Positions 1 through 7,586 of a stretch of 15,541 bases of DNA are shown here, in pieces. Position numbers and translations under genes: made by a program. This DNA is from Gemmatimonadota bacterium (GTDB taxonomy: Bacteria; Gemmatimonadota; Gemmatimonadetes; Longimicrobiales; Gaopeijiaceae). The notes under the pieces are model-generated. The model did not search any database, was not told where the DNA came from, and worked only from the letters and a program-made list of their open reading frames with translations. Where the stretch lies: positions 1 to 15,541 of the forward strand of contig SKVI01000288.1 of NCBI GenBank assembly GCA_007129525.1, in the 5' to 3' direction. How positions within the stretch are numbered: the first letter of the stretch is position 1; each line of letters opens with the position of its first letter.

Positions 1-66
1 CTCCGGATCGTCGGGGCGGGGGGCCCGGATGACGAGCCACCGATCGGGCACCCGGTCCGGGCTCAT
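1..66 (-). CDS. Start of a gene, probably ribosomal protein L11 methyltransferase (partial)
   Basis: The first 22 codons of a gene that runs off the left edge. Its ATG (66-64) overlaps the dnaJ TGA stop (65-63) in an ATGA junction, and an AAGGAGG lies inside the dnaJ end, about 13 bases upstream of the ATG. The peptide begins MSPDRVPDRWLVIRAP. A short start leading into a hydrophobic strand with a Trp (W-L-V-I-R) resembles the N-terminus of PrmA proteins. In many bacteria prmA directly follows dnaJ (hrcA-grpE-dnaK-dnaJ-prmA-rsmE), which fits this position. PrmA trimethylates ribosomal protein L11 using S-adenosylmethionine. The methyltransferase domain is outside the window, so the product name rests on gene order and a weak N-terminal match. 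That a coding region starts here is more certain than its name. Confidence 0.5.
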   Translation of the reverse strand, partial: MSPDRVPDRWLVIRAPRPDDPE

Positions 67-1235
67 CGGGCCGAGAAGGCCTCCTTGACCCGGGACCAGA
101 AGCCCTTGCGTTCGCCGGCTTTCTCCATTCGCTCCGGGGCCTTGTCCTCGATCTCCCGGAGGCGGGTGAGCAGCTCCTCCTGCTCGTCGGTGAGGCGCGC
201 GGGTGTCCAGACCCGAAGCCGCACCAGAAGGTCACCCCGACCTCGACCGTCGAGATCCGGAACGCCCTGTCCCTTCAGGCGAAGGGCCTCCCCGCTCTGT
301 GTGCCTTCAGGTACGGTGACCCGGGCGCGGCCGGTGACGGTATCCACCTCGATCTCGTCTCCCAGGGCGGCCTGGGAGAAGGTGATGGGCACCTCGGTGA
401 TGAGATCGTTGCCCTGGCGAACGAACCGGGAGTCGTCCTCCACCTCCAGGAGGACCATGATGTCGCCCCGGGGCCCTCCCCGGGGACCTGCGTTGCCCTT
501 GCCCCTCAGCGTGATGAAGTTCTCGGCGGAGACCCCCGGCGGCACCTCCACCTCCACCTCGCGCTGCTGGCGGGAGCGGCCCTCGCCGTGGCACTCTCGG
601 CAGGGATCGCTGATGGTCGTCCCCTCGCCTTTGCACGCCCTGCACGGCGCGACGGAGACGAACTGACCGAATACGGAACGCTGGGCCACCCGCTCCTGTC
701 CACTCCCACCGCAGTTGCTGCACGTGGTGGGGGAGCTGCCGGCGGCGGCTCCGCTTCCGTCGCACTCCGAGCACGGTTCCAGCACCGAAACCCGGATCCG
801 CTTGGTGGCGCCCTCCACCACCTCCTGGAGGGTCAGCGGCAGGCGTACCCGGATGGACTCGCCCTTGCCACGACGACGACCGCCACCCCTGCGCCGGCGG
901 CCTCCCCCGCCAAAGAGGTCCTCGAAGCCACCCTGGCCCCCGAAATCCCGCATGAAGATCTCGATGGCGTCGTGGAGATCGAAGCCCTGCTGGAACGGAC
1001 CGCCGGCCCCGGTCTTCCGGGCGCCTTCCTTGCCGAAACGATCATAGGCGGCCCGCCGCTGGGGATCCTTCAAGACCTCGTAGGCCTCCGAAAGCTCCTT
1101 GAATCGGGCCTCCGCCTCTTCGGAGCCATTGTTGCGGTCCGGGTGGTACTTCATGGCGAGCTTCCGGTACGCCTTCTTGATCTGTTCCTCATCGGCGTCC
1201 CGGGGCACGCCCAGGATATCGTAATAGTCTGCCAT
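63..1235 (-). CDS. dnaJ: Chaperone protein DnaJ (Hsp40)
   Basis: A type I J-protein of 390 residues, close to the usual length. It delivers unfolded proteins to DnaK and stimulates its ATPase in the cytoplasm. The J domain covers residues 1-70 with HPD at 31-33. A Gly/Phe-rich linker follows, then a zinc-binding region with four CxxCxGxG repeats at about 155-162, 172-179, 198-205 and 212-219, and the C-terminal substrate-binding domains. Between the G/F linker and the zinc region sits a Gly/Arg tract (about 109-125, GGGGRRRRGGGRRRGKG) that is more basic than usual. The ATG is preceded by AGGA at about 5 bases. The gene starts 66 bases after hrcA and its stop overlaps the next start. No grpE or dnaK is present in the window, so its DnaK partner must be encoded elsewhere. 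Confidence 0.97.
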   Translation of the reverse strand: MADYYDILGVPRDADEEQIKKAYRKLAMKYHPDRNNGSEEAEARFKELSEAYEVLKDPQRRAAYDRFGKEGARKTGAGGPFQQGFDLHDAIEIFMRDFGGQGGFEDLFGGGGRRRRGGGRRRGKGESIRVRLPLTLQEVVEGATKRIRVSVLEPCSECDGSGAAAGSSPTTCSNCGGSGQERVAQRSVFGQFVSVAPCRACKGEGTTISDPCRECHGEGRSRQQREVEVEVPPGVSAENFITLRGKGNAGPRGGPRGDIMVLLEVEDDSRFVRQGNDLITEVPITFSQAALGDEIEVDTVTGRARVTVPEGTQSGEALRLKGQGVPDLDGRGRGDLLVRLRVWTPARLTDEQEELLTRLREIEDKAPERMEKAGERKGFWSRVKEAFSAR

Positions 1236-1273
1236 TGTGTCCTGTATTGCGTGACGGCGCGGTCCAGTACGCT

Positions 1274-1289
1274 GCTTCCGGATGGAAGC
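1274..1289 (-). promoter_or_regulatory. Short perfect hairpin in the hrcA-dnaJ gap, with a possible -35 box beside it
   Basis: In the 66-base gap between hrcA and dnaJ, GCTTCC and GGAAGC form a perfect 6-base-pair stem with a 4-base loop. On the minus strand a TTGACG (1296-1291) lies directly upstream, so the palindrome falls where a promoter spacer would be. The expected -10 position (AGCGTA or shifted versions) is poor. No run of T follows, so it is not a clear intrinsic terminator. It could be an mRNA-processing or attenuation stem between hrcA and dnaJ, an operator, or chance in G+C-rich DNA. It does not resemble the CIRCE operator of HrcA (TTAGCACTC-N9-GAGTGCTAA). Confidence 0.25.
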
Positions 1290-1301
1290 GCGTCAACCGG
1301 A

Positions 1302-2387
1302 TCACTCCAGAATTCTGTTCACCATGGAGGAGGTATAGTCCACGATGGCGATGACCTTCTCGTAGGGCATTCGGGTGGGACCGATGACTCCGATCACACC
1401 TTTCAGTCCTCCTACCCTATACTCGGCGGTCACCAGTGTGAAGTCCGAAAGCTCCTCGGTGGGGTTCTCACCCCCGATGGTGACCTGGAGCCCGGTGGGG
1501 TGAGCCCGCTCGCCCAGCACGCGGGAGAGGAGCTCGCGGCGCTCCGTGAGTTCCAGCAGCCCCTTGAGGCGATCCCCCGAGGTGAACTCGGGCTGTGACG
1601 CCAGGACACTGGTGTTGCCAAGGTGGATCTCGGCCGCCGCCATCTCGGGCCAGTCGAAGATCTCCGGCCCCGACTGCATGAAGATATTCAGAATCTCCTC
1701 GGCGGCGGGGTCGTCCCCTGGCGCGGCGTCCCGCATTCGCTCCGCCACGCTCTGGCGGATCTCCTGCAGGGTGAGCCCCGCCAGTCGCTCGTTCAACAGC
1801 AGGGTGAGGGTCACGAGGGTGTCTTCCGGCACCTCGCAAGGCAGATCCACGTAGACGGTCCTCACCACGCCACTTCGTATCTGGGCAACCAGGAGCACCT
1901 TGCTGGAGGACACCCGAACCAGGTCCAGCCGGTCCAGCACCGCAGCCTGCAGGCGAGGCGCCGCCGCCACCCCCAGTTCCTGGGAGAGAAGCCCCAGGGC
2001 CTGAATGGCCTTCCGGACAAGCCGCTCCACCGCCGACGCACCCACCCGGTCCAGCTCCGAAGCGATCTGCTCCATCTCGTGCTCGCTCAGCGAGGCCGGC
2101 TGCATGAGGTGGTTCACGTAGATACGGTAGGCCAGGTCCGTGGGAACCCGTCCGGCCGAAGCGTGGGGATGCAGGAGGTATCCCTTCTCTTCCAGGTCGC
2201 TCATGGTGTTGCGAACGGTGGCCGGCGAAACCCCCAGATCGAAGGTTCGGACCACGTTCCGGCTCCCGGCAGGCTCGGCGGTGTCCACGTAGATCCGCAC
2301 CACCGCCTCCAGGACGCGACGCTCACGGTCGGTGAGTTCGCTACCGTCCAGGTGCGTCAGAGATTGCTCGCGGCCTTCGTCGCGCAT
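1302..2387 (-). CDS. hrcA: Heat-inducible transcription repressor HrcA
   Basis: A protein of 361 residues. HrcA represses class I heat-shock genes by binding CIRCE operators, and its activity is tuned by GroEL. The N-terminal winged helix (about residues 17-85) contains the family pattern LTDRERRVLEAVVRIYV, then PAGSRNV, SPATVRNTMSDLEEKGYL and HASAGRVPTDLAYRIYV. The C-terminal GAF-like region ends with GVIGVIGPTRMPYEKVIAIV, also typical. The reading frame is open far upstream, but I chose the ATG at 2387: it gives normal length, has GAGAGG about 4 bases upstream, and lies 8 bases after the preceding stop. The upstream neighbour is a HemW-like gene, as in many bacteria with hemW-hrcA order. 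No CIRCE sequence is visible in the window, so its targets (for example groESL or dnaK) probably lie elsewhere. Confidence 0.97.
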   Translation of the reverse strand: MRDEGREQSLTHLDGSELTDRERRVLEAVVRIYVDTAEPAGSRNVVRTFDLGVSPATVRNTMSDLEEKGYLLHPHASAGRVPTDLAYRIYVNHLMQPASLSEHEMEQIASELDRVGASAVERLVRKAIQALGLLSQELGVAAAPRLQAAVLDRLDLVRVSSSKVLLVAQIRSGVVRTVYVDLPCEVPEDTLVTLTLLLNERLAGLTLQEIRQSVAERMRDAAPGDDPAAEEILNIFMQSGPEIFDWPEMAAAEIHLGNTSVLASQPEFTSGDRLKGLLELTERRELLSRVLGERAHPTGLQVTIGGENPTEELSDFTLVTAEYRVGGLKGVIGVIGPTRMPYEKVIAIVDYTSSMVNRILE

Positions 2388-2395
2388 GTATCCTC

Positions 2396-3451
2396 TCAGG
2401 GTTGGCGGGGGCCTGCCGCAGGGTCCGGCGGAGTCCACTCGACCGGAAATCGGGCCGCCAGCTCCACGGCCAGCGTGTCCAGCAGGAGCCATCCCCTCTC
2501 GTTGAGGCGGATCTGCCCCGGCTCGTCCCGGGCCCAGCCCATGCTCACCCATCGCTCTCGAATATCGTGTGCCTCGACAGGCAGGTGGGTCAGGGTGACG
2601 CCCTCCCGGAGCCTGAGCCGGCTCCAGACCCACTCCAGGGCCCGTGCCGCGGCGCCCGGGCACTCTCGACCCCGGGCCGGATCGTCTCCCTGCCGAATCC
2701 TGGAGAAGTATGCTTCCCACGGCGCCAGGTTCCAGACTCGGACCTCGCCGGAGAAGGAGTGGGCCCCGGGCCCGAGACCCAGAAAGGGGTCGCCCTGCCA
2801 CACGGACCGGGCATGAACGGGAACATCGCGCGGGAGGGCAAAGGAGGTCAGCTCCCACGCCCGATATCCCCGTTCCTCCAGGAGGGCGAAGATCTCCAGG
2901 TACTCCCGGGCGACACGATCTGGATCCCAGGGCTCGTCGGTCTCTACGAGGGACAAGTGCGGCACGTGCAGTTCCTGCGACAGGCAGTCCGCCGTGTGCA
3001 CCGCCCCGGGTGCCGCAGGGCCGCCGAACTCCACGTCAACGCTCCACCGTACATCCTGGGCGCCGGCCAGAAGCCGGGCGGCGGCACGAACCTCCGCAAG
3101 GGCCCCGCAGCGGAGAGCGATCCGGTTCACGCCCGCCGTGCACCACGCCTCCAGGAGTGGGGCCGACAGGCGTCCCGGATCGAACTCCACCGTCCACTCC
3201 CCCCGATCCTCGAGATCCACGTCCAGCGACTCCAGCAGGGCTGCGGGCACACCCGGTCCCAGGCCCGATGCACAGCCTCCACCCACGTGGATGGACTCAA
3301 GGGACGGCGCAAGACGCCACCCTCGACCCTGTCGCGCCCGGGCCTCGCTACCCAGCGCCGCCACCCAGTCGGCGCCCGCGTCCTCCGTCTCCGGGACGCC
3401 CAGATACAGGTGCCGGATCACTGGTTTCCGGGCATCAGCCAGGCGGCTCAA
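2396..3451 (-). CDS. HemW-like protein lacking the radical-SAM cysteine motif
   Basis: About 351 residues and clearly related to HemW, the radical-SAM heme chaperone (coproporphyrinogen oxidase-like family), but degenerate. Recognisable blocks are RHLYLGVP (13-20), a glycine motif VGGGCAS (56-62), WCTAGVNRIAL (103-113), VPHLSL (163-168), ERGYRAWELTSFALP (193-207) and FLGLGPGAHSF (223-233). In true HemW the RHLYxHIPFC segment runs into CxxxCxxC, which binds the 4Fe-4S cluster. Here it reads LYLGVPETEDAGADW with no cysteine, and the other two frames there encode no such motif. The HNxxYW signature is reduced to H-A-R-S-V-W (213-218). The enzyme therefore cannot carry the usual cluster. The chosen start is a TTG (3451) preceded by AGGAGG at 8 bases and overlapping the dprA stop as TTGA. 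A GTG at 3421 is the alternative and gives 341 residues. Its place between dprA and hrcA is the hemW place in many genomes. Confidence 0.82.
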   Translation of the reverse strand: MSRLADARKPVIRHLYLGVPETEDAGADWVAALGSEARARQGRGWRLAPSLESIHVGGGCASGLGPGVPAALLESLDVDLEDRGEWTVEFDPGRLSAPLLEAWCTAGVNRIALRCGALAEVRAAARLLAGAQDVRWSVDVEFGGPAAPGAVHTADCLSQELHVPHLSLVETDEPWDPDRVAREYLEIFALLEERGYRAWELTSFALPRDVPVHARSVWQGDPFLGLGPGAHSFSGEVRVWNLAPWEAYFSRIRQGDDPARGRECPGAAARALEWVWSRLRLREGVTLTHLPVEAHDIRERWVSMGWARDEPGQIRLNERGWLLLDTLAVELAARFPVEWTPPDPAAGPRQP

Positions 3452-4641
3452 CTGGAGTCCCTCCTCGTGCCGGACTTCTGTTTCCGACGGCGGCGGCGAC
3501 GCTCTGCGGTGACGGCCGCCACCCGGCGGTCCACCTCCCGCTCCGGAAGGCGCCATCCCTGGGGAAACCGCACCGCCCCACCCAGGAGCTCGAGCTCGCT
3601 CAAGGCCGCCAGGAGCGTAGAAGGAGAGAGACCCACCTTCCGGCTCAGGACATCGGAGGTCTGGGGCCGGGATTCCAGCACGTCCAGGAGGCCGTGGGGG
3701 TCGGGGATCTCGCCCAGGCCCCGGGTGTCGGCCAGACCAGAACCCGCCTCGGCGTCCCCGTCGGGCTTGCCCGGGGGAATGAGGCCCTCCTTTCGGAGGT
3801 CCGGAATCAGGTCGCCGGGACGGGTCAGGGGGATCCCGCCAACCTTCAGGAGCTCGTTGGTCCCCCGCGACTGGGGGTAGTCCACCGCCCCCGGAACCGT
3901 GTACACACGCCGCCCCATGTCTCCGGCCATGTCGGCGGTGATCATGGCTCCGCTGGGAACCCCCGCCTCTACCACCGCCGCGGCCACGGGCAGGGCCGCC
4001 AGGATCCGGTTCCGCCGGGGAAAGTGGTGCGGACGGACCTCCTCGCCCGGCAGGAACTCGCTCATGAGGAGCCCTCCTTCGCGCACGATCCGGGCCTGGA
4101 GCCGCCGGTGGGACGGGGGATGGGCCCGGTTCAGCGGCGACCCCAACACGGCGATGGTGGAACCGGGGCCCTCCAGGGCACCCCGATGGGCGGCGGCGTC
4201 GATTCCCAGGGCCAGCCCGCTGGCCACCGGCACGCCGATGCCGGAGACCACCCGACCCAACTCCCACGCGAACCGGCGGCCGGCTCCGGTGGCCCTCCGG
4301 GTCCCCACCACCGTCACCACTGGTCGCTCCAGCAGCTCCATCTCACCCAGCAGAAAGAGGATCGGCGGTGGATCGGCCAGCTGGGCCACCCGAGGCGGAT
4401 ATCCCGGGAGCCCCCGACCCACCACGGCCACCCCGGCCTCACGGGCCCACGACAGGACCGCCTCGACCTGCGCACGGGCGTCCGGCTCGTGGCGACGGCG
4501 GGCCGCCGTCCACCCGGCCACGTCGGCGAACTCCTTCGCCGACGCTTCCAGCGCCGCCCGGGCGGAGCCGAACTTCTCGTGCAGCCGCGCCCCGGTCAGG
4601 TCCCCCACTCGGGGCGTGAGCCGCAACCGGAAGAGGGCCAT
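3448..4641 (-). CDS. dprA: DNA-processing protein DprA
   Basis: A protein of 397 residues. DprA binds incoming single-stranded DNA during natural transformation and loads RecA on it. An N-terminal helix-hairpin region is followed by the Rossmann-like domain with VVGTRRATGAG (111-121), ASGLALGIDAAAHRGAL (140-156), SEFLPGE (194-200), HFPRRNRILAAL (206-217) and VVEAGVPSGAMITADMA (223-239). A C-terminal winged-helix domain follows (about 310-365), then a strongly basic tail (RRRRRRKQKS, 381-390). I chose the ATG at 4641, which has GGGAAGAG just upstream; the longer open frame overlaps obg and has no family similarity. It starts 29 bases after obg and shares TTGA with the HemW-like gene. A working dprA is consistent with natural competence, but it is widespread and not proof of it. 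Confidence 0.95.
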   Translation of the reverse strand: MALFRLRLTPRVGDLTGARLHEKFGSARAALEASAKEFADVAGWTAARRRHEPDARAQVEAVLSWAREAGVAVVGRGLPGYPPRVAQLADPPPILFLLGEMELLERPVVTVVGTRRATGAGRRFAWELGRVVSGIGVPVASGLALGIDAAAHRGALEGPGSTIAVLGSPLNRAHPPSHRRLQARIVREGGLLMSEFLPGEEVRPHHFPRRNRILAALPVAAAVVEAGVPSGAMITADMAGDMGRRVYTVPGAVDYPQSRGTNELLKVGGIPLTRPGDLIPDLRKEGLIPPGKPDGDAEAGSGLADTRGLGEIPDPHGLLDVLESRPQTSDVLSRKVGLSPSTLLAALSELELLGGAVRFPQGWRLPEREVDRRVAAVTAERRRRRRKQKSGTRRDSS

Positions 4642-4670
4642 GAACTCTTCCCGCTGGGCCCTGTCGTAGC

Positions 4671-5819
4671 CTACAACTCCTCGTCCACGCGACTCCACCA
4701 GTCCTCCTCCTCGGCCGCTTCCCCCTCCCCGGAATCCGGCGAGATCGACCCCTCGGTCACTCGGTCGGGTCCGGGCCCCAGCTCCCGGGGCGGGGGGGCA
4801 TGGGCATCCGCCGGGTCGGCGTCGGCGTCTTCCCTCTCCCGCACCTCCTGAATCCGGGTCCAGAACCCTTCCAGGAGTTCGTCCAGACCCTGCCGGGCCA
4901 CCGAGGAGATCCGGTAGATGTCCCACGCGTCGGGGGCCTCCACCGGGGGGAGTTCGGCATCAGCGGGAAGCAGGTCGGCCTTCGTGAAGACCAGGCAGTG
5001 GGGCCTGGAGGCCAGCTCCTCGCTGTACCGGGCCAGCTCGGTGCGCAGGCGCTGATAGGTGGCCTGGGGCTCCGGATCGTCGAGCGCCACCAGGAGCGCC
5101 AGGGCCCGAGTGCGCTCGATGTGGCGGAGGAAGCGGTGCCCCAATCCCTTGCCCTCGTGGGCCCCCTCGATGATCCCGGGGATGTCGGCCATGACAAAGG
5201 ACCGGAAGCCCGAGAGCTCTACCACCCCGAGGTTCGGGACCAGGGTGGTGAAGGGATAGTCCGCCACCCGGGGTCGGGCCGCCGAGACCGTGGCCAGGAG
5301 CGTCGACTTTCCGGCATTGGGCTCCCCCACCAGCCCCACGTCCGCCAGGAGCTTGAGGGTCAGCTCCACCGTGCGGCGCTCGCCCTCCTTTCCGGGCTCC
5401 CAGTTCCGGGGAGCCTGTCGGGTGGCGGTGGCGAAGCGAGCATTCCCCCGGCCGCCTCGTCCCCCGCGAGCCACCACCATCCGCTGGCCCTCAGTGAGAA
5501 GCTCGCCCAGGAACTCATCGGTCTCCACGTCCCGGACCTGGGTGCCGGGCGGCACGCGGAGGACCAGGTCCTCCCCGCTCCGGCCGGTCCGGTTGCTCCC
5601 CTCGCCGTGCTGCCCGCGAGGCGCCCGGTACGAGGAGCTGTAGCGATAGTCACGAAGGGTCGAGAGCTGGGGATCCACCTCCAGGATCACGCTCCCTCCG
5701 TCTCCACCGTCTCCACCCGACGGTCCTCCCCGAGGAACGCCGGATTCCCGTCGGAAGGCCTCGGCGCCGGAGCCTCCGACACCCCCTTCCACCTCGAGCT
5801 TTACCTGATCTACGAACAT
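4671..5819 (-). CDS. obgE: GTPase Obg (CgtA), large-ribosomal-subunit assembly
   Basis: A protein of 382 residues. Obg GTPases associate with the 50S subunit and link ribosome assembly to growth and stress. The glycine-rich Obg fold fills residues 1-157 (SGGDGGDGG at 34-42, ARGGRGGRGNARFATATRQAP at about 117-137). The G domain shows G1 GEPNAGKS (165-172), the FTT switch (190-192), DIPG (212-215), a G4 variant TKAD (279-282) in place of NKxD, and SSV (305-307). After about 325 there is an acidic, proline-rich tail ending EEEDWWSRVDEEL, with no C-terminal OCT domain. Two ATGs lie six bases apart; I chose 5819 because GGGAG stands six bases before it and the protein then begins MFVDQVKL as the family does. 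The gene stops with TAG, the only non-TGA stop seen in the window. Confidence 0.96.
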   Translation of the reverse strand: MFVDQVKLEVEGGVGGSGAEAFRRESGVPRGGPSGGDGGDGGSVILEVDPQLSTLRDYRYSSSYRAPRGQHGEGSNRTGRSGEDLVLRVPPGTQVRDVETDEFLGELLTEGQRMVVARGGRGGRGNARFATATRQAPRNWEPGKEGERRTVELTLKLLADVGLVGEPNAGKSTLLATVSAARPRVADYPFTTLVPNLGVVELSGFRSFVMADIPGIIEGAHEGKGLGHRFLRHIERTRALALLVALDDPEPQATYQRLRTELARYSEELASRPHCLVFTKADLLPADAELPPVEAPDAWDIYRISSVARQGLDELLEGFWTRIQEVREREDADADPADAHAPPPRELGPGPDRVTEGSISPDSGEGEAAEEEDWWSRVDEEL

Positions 5820-5893
5820 CGACATCTCCCGCCCAATGCGTGTGGACCCCTGCCGGGGCCGTGTCCGGGGCTTCTCGTCGTCCGGGTTTCGGG

Positions 5894-7507
5894 TCAGCCT
5901 CGACGGGCTTTCACCCGCTCCCAGACCTGCCGGGCCCGGCCCTCGTCGTTCGGTGTCATGAGGTCCCGGACCGCCTCCAGCGTCTCCTGGACCATGGCCT
6001 CGGTGGCGCCCACCTCCAGGGCGCCCCGGAGGTGCGAGTAGAGTTGCACCGGCACCCCCGCTACCGCCAGGAGGGCCACGATACACAGCTCCCGGTTCCG
6101 CAGGCCGAGTCCCGGACGACCCAGCACCTTCCCGTATCCCTCCTCCACCATCCACCGGTCCATGTCGGGGTGCAGGTGGGCAATGTTGGCCCTCAGCGCC
6201 GGGTACTGGTCCCCGTACACCCGCCGGCAGACCTCCTCGCCTCGACGCCCCCGGGTCGTGGAGGCGTCGCCCCGGGCTCCGGAGGCCGGACGCCCCGACA
6301 CCCGACGCCAGAGCGCCAGTGCGTTCAGCGCCCCCGGAAACCCCACGAAAAGGTGGCTCTGCACCAGGACTTCCTCCACCGCTACGGGATCGGCCGCCTC
6401 CAGCGCGTCCTCCAGTGCCGCCCGCTGCCGATCTTCGTCGCCGGTGGCCACGGCGCCACTCACCCGGACCAGCGCCCCGAGTTCTCGACCCAGCACCCCA
6501 CCGTCACGGGCCCGGGCCCGGTGGAGCCCGCCTCGACTCCGGAGCCCGGCCACGGGCCGGCCCAGGGTGTTGGGCACCGGCGGCTCCCCGCGGCGGACCA
6601 TCGCCTCGCTCTGGTCGTCGCCCAGTACCTGCAACTCCCCCAGCACGGCCATCAGAGCCACCTCGGCGGCCCGCCGGGAGCCATCCTCCACCTTGAGGGC
6701 GATCCCCCGCCCGGTCTGCCGGTCCAGGGCACAATAAACCCCCTCCGCTCCGACCTTCGCCACCACCCGACCCCCAAGCTCCGTCATGAGCTGGGTGCAC
6801 AACCGGTCGGTGCCCGCCACCTGGAAGGGATGGGCCGTCATGGCGTCCAGGACCGCCGACGGCCCTTTGTCGCCGGCGTCGGCGGCTGCGGCCAGTTCCG
6901 CGAAGGCCCGGGCCATGGCGATCAGGGGTACCCCGAAACAGGGCACCCCGCAGCCATCCACTCCCTGCACGATCTCGTGACGCGCCACCCCCGTCCATCG
7001 TTCCACCTCCGCCAGGATCCGCTCCTGCACCGGGTGCTCCGGCCTACTGTACCCGCCGGTGGGCCATCCCTTGGCCCGGGCCAGGGCCAGCATTCCCGCG
7101 TGCTTTCCGGAACAGTTGTTGTGAATGGGTTCGCTGGTCCCACCGGCCCGAAGCAGCCCGTGGGCCGAAGCTTCGTGCATGGGTGGGTGCGGCCCGCATT
7201 CCAGCGCCGATGCATCGAGTCCCACTCGCTCCAGGAGACTTCGCACCACCTGCAGGTGCTCCGGCTCCCCCCCGTGCGAGCCGCAGCACACCGCCAGCTC
7301 GGCCGGGGTCACCCCCCGGGCCTCCACCACGCCCTCCAGCACCAGGGGGAGAGCCTGAATGGGCTTCGCCGCCGAACGCATGTAGGTCTGCCGCTGGGGG
7401 TCTCCGCTCCAGGCCGCCAGCGACCCATCGGGTTCGACCACCGCCGCGTGGACCCGGTGGAGAGACTCCACGAGCTCGCCCCGCACCAACTCCACGGTCA
7501 GCGCCAT
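5894..7507 (-). CDS. L-asparaginase II-like domain fused to a carboxymuconolactone decarboxylase-like domain
   Basis: One continuous 537-residue frame with two parts. Residues 1-325 match the L-asparaginase II family (hydrolysis of asparagine to aspartate and ammonia): VESLHRVHAAVV, MRSAAKPIQALPLVLEGV, CCGSHGGEPEH, LECGPHPP, NNCSGKHAGMLAL, HPVQERI, GVDGCGVPCFGVPL. This part ends near PVPNTLGRPVAGLRS, where family members normally finish. After a short Arg/Gly linker, residues 337-537 resemble tandem CMD/AhpD-like domains (VLVQSHLFVGFPGALNAL, then LGLRNRELCIVALLAVAGVP, QLYSHLRGALEVGATEAMV). The AhpD CxxC pair is absent, so peroxidase activity is doubtful. The ATG at 7507 has GGGAG about 8 bases upstream. 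An internal GTG at 6496 could start the second domain alone, and a TGA in another frame lies 7 bases before it (6506-6504), so a single-base error that joined two genes cannot be excluded. Confidence 0.85.
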   Translation of the reverse strand: MALTVELVRGELVESLHRVHAAVVEPDGSLAAWSGDPQRQTYMRSAAKPIQALPLVLEGVVEARGVTPAELAVCCGSHGGEPEHLQVVRSLLERVGLDASALECGPHPPMHEASAHGLLRAGGTSEPIHNNCSGKHAGMLALARAKGWPTGGYSRPEHPVQERILAEVERWTGVARHEIVQGVDGCGVPCFGVPLIAMARAFAELAAAADAGDKGPSAVLDAMTAHPFQVAGTDRLCTQLMTELGGRVVAKVGAEGVYCALDRQTGRGIALKVEDGSRRAAEVALMAVLGELQVLGDDQSEAMVRRGEPPVPNTLGRPVAGLRSRGGLHRARARDGGVLGRELGALVRVSGAVATGDEDRQRAALEDALEAADPVAVEEVLVQSHLFVGFPGALNALALWRRVSGRPASGARGDASTTRGRRGEEVCRRVYGDQYPALRANIAHLHPDMDRWMVEEGYGKVLGRPGLGLRNRELCIVALLAVAGVPVQLYSHLRGALEVGATEAMVQETLEAVRDLMTPNDEGRARQVWERVKARRG

Positions 7508-7586
7508 CAGGATCGCTCCCGGAACGAGCCGCGGCCATGGCAGGGCGGGTACGGAAATCCGCCCCCGGTCACCTTCCAGGTCCTCA

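Noticed and set aside
2388..2858. N-terminal extension of hrcA to 2858
   Set aside because: It overlaps the HemW-like gene in another frame and its residues do not match HrcA; the ATG at 2387 gives normal length.
2396..3451. Frameshift as the cause of the missing HemW cysteines
   Set aside because: The other two frames across the motif position encode no CxxxCxxC, and the family match continues in one frame on both sides.
2644..4851. Plus-strand open frame of 735 codons
   Set aside because: It is antisense to hrcA-upstream, HemW-like, dprA and obg genes, has low-complexity Arg/Pro/Gly content, and shows no domain. High GC3 makes long antisense frames common.
3448..4926. Longer dprA starting at 4926
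   Set aside because: The extra 95 codons overlap obg and lack DprA similarity; the ATG at 4641 has a ribosome-binding site and gives normal length.
5820..5893. Short CCCC-GGGG stem between obg and the asparaginase gene
   Set aside because: A 4-base-pair stem with no T-run is expected by chance in such G+C-rich sequence.
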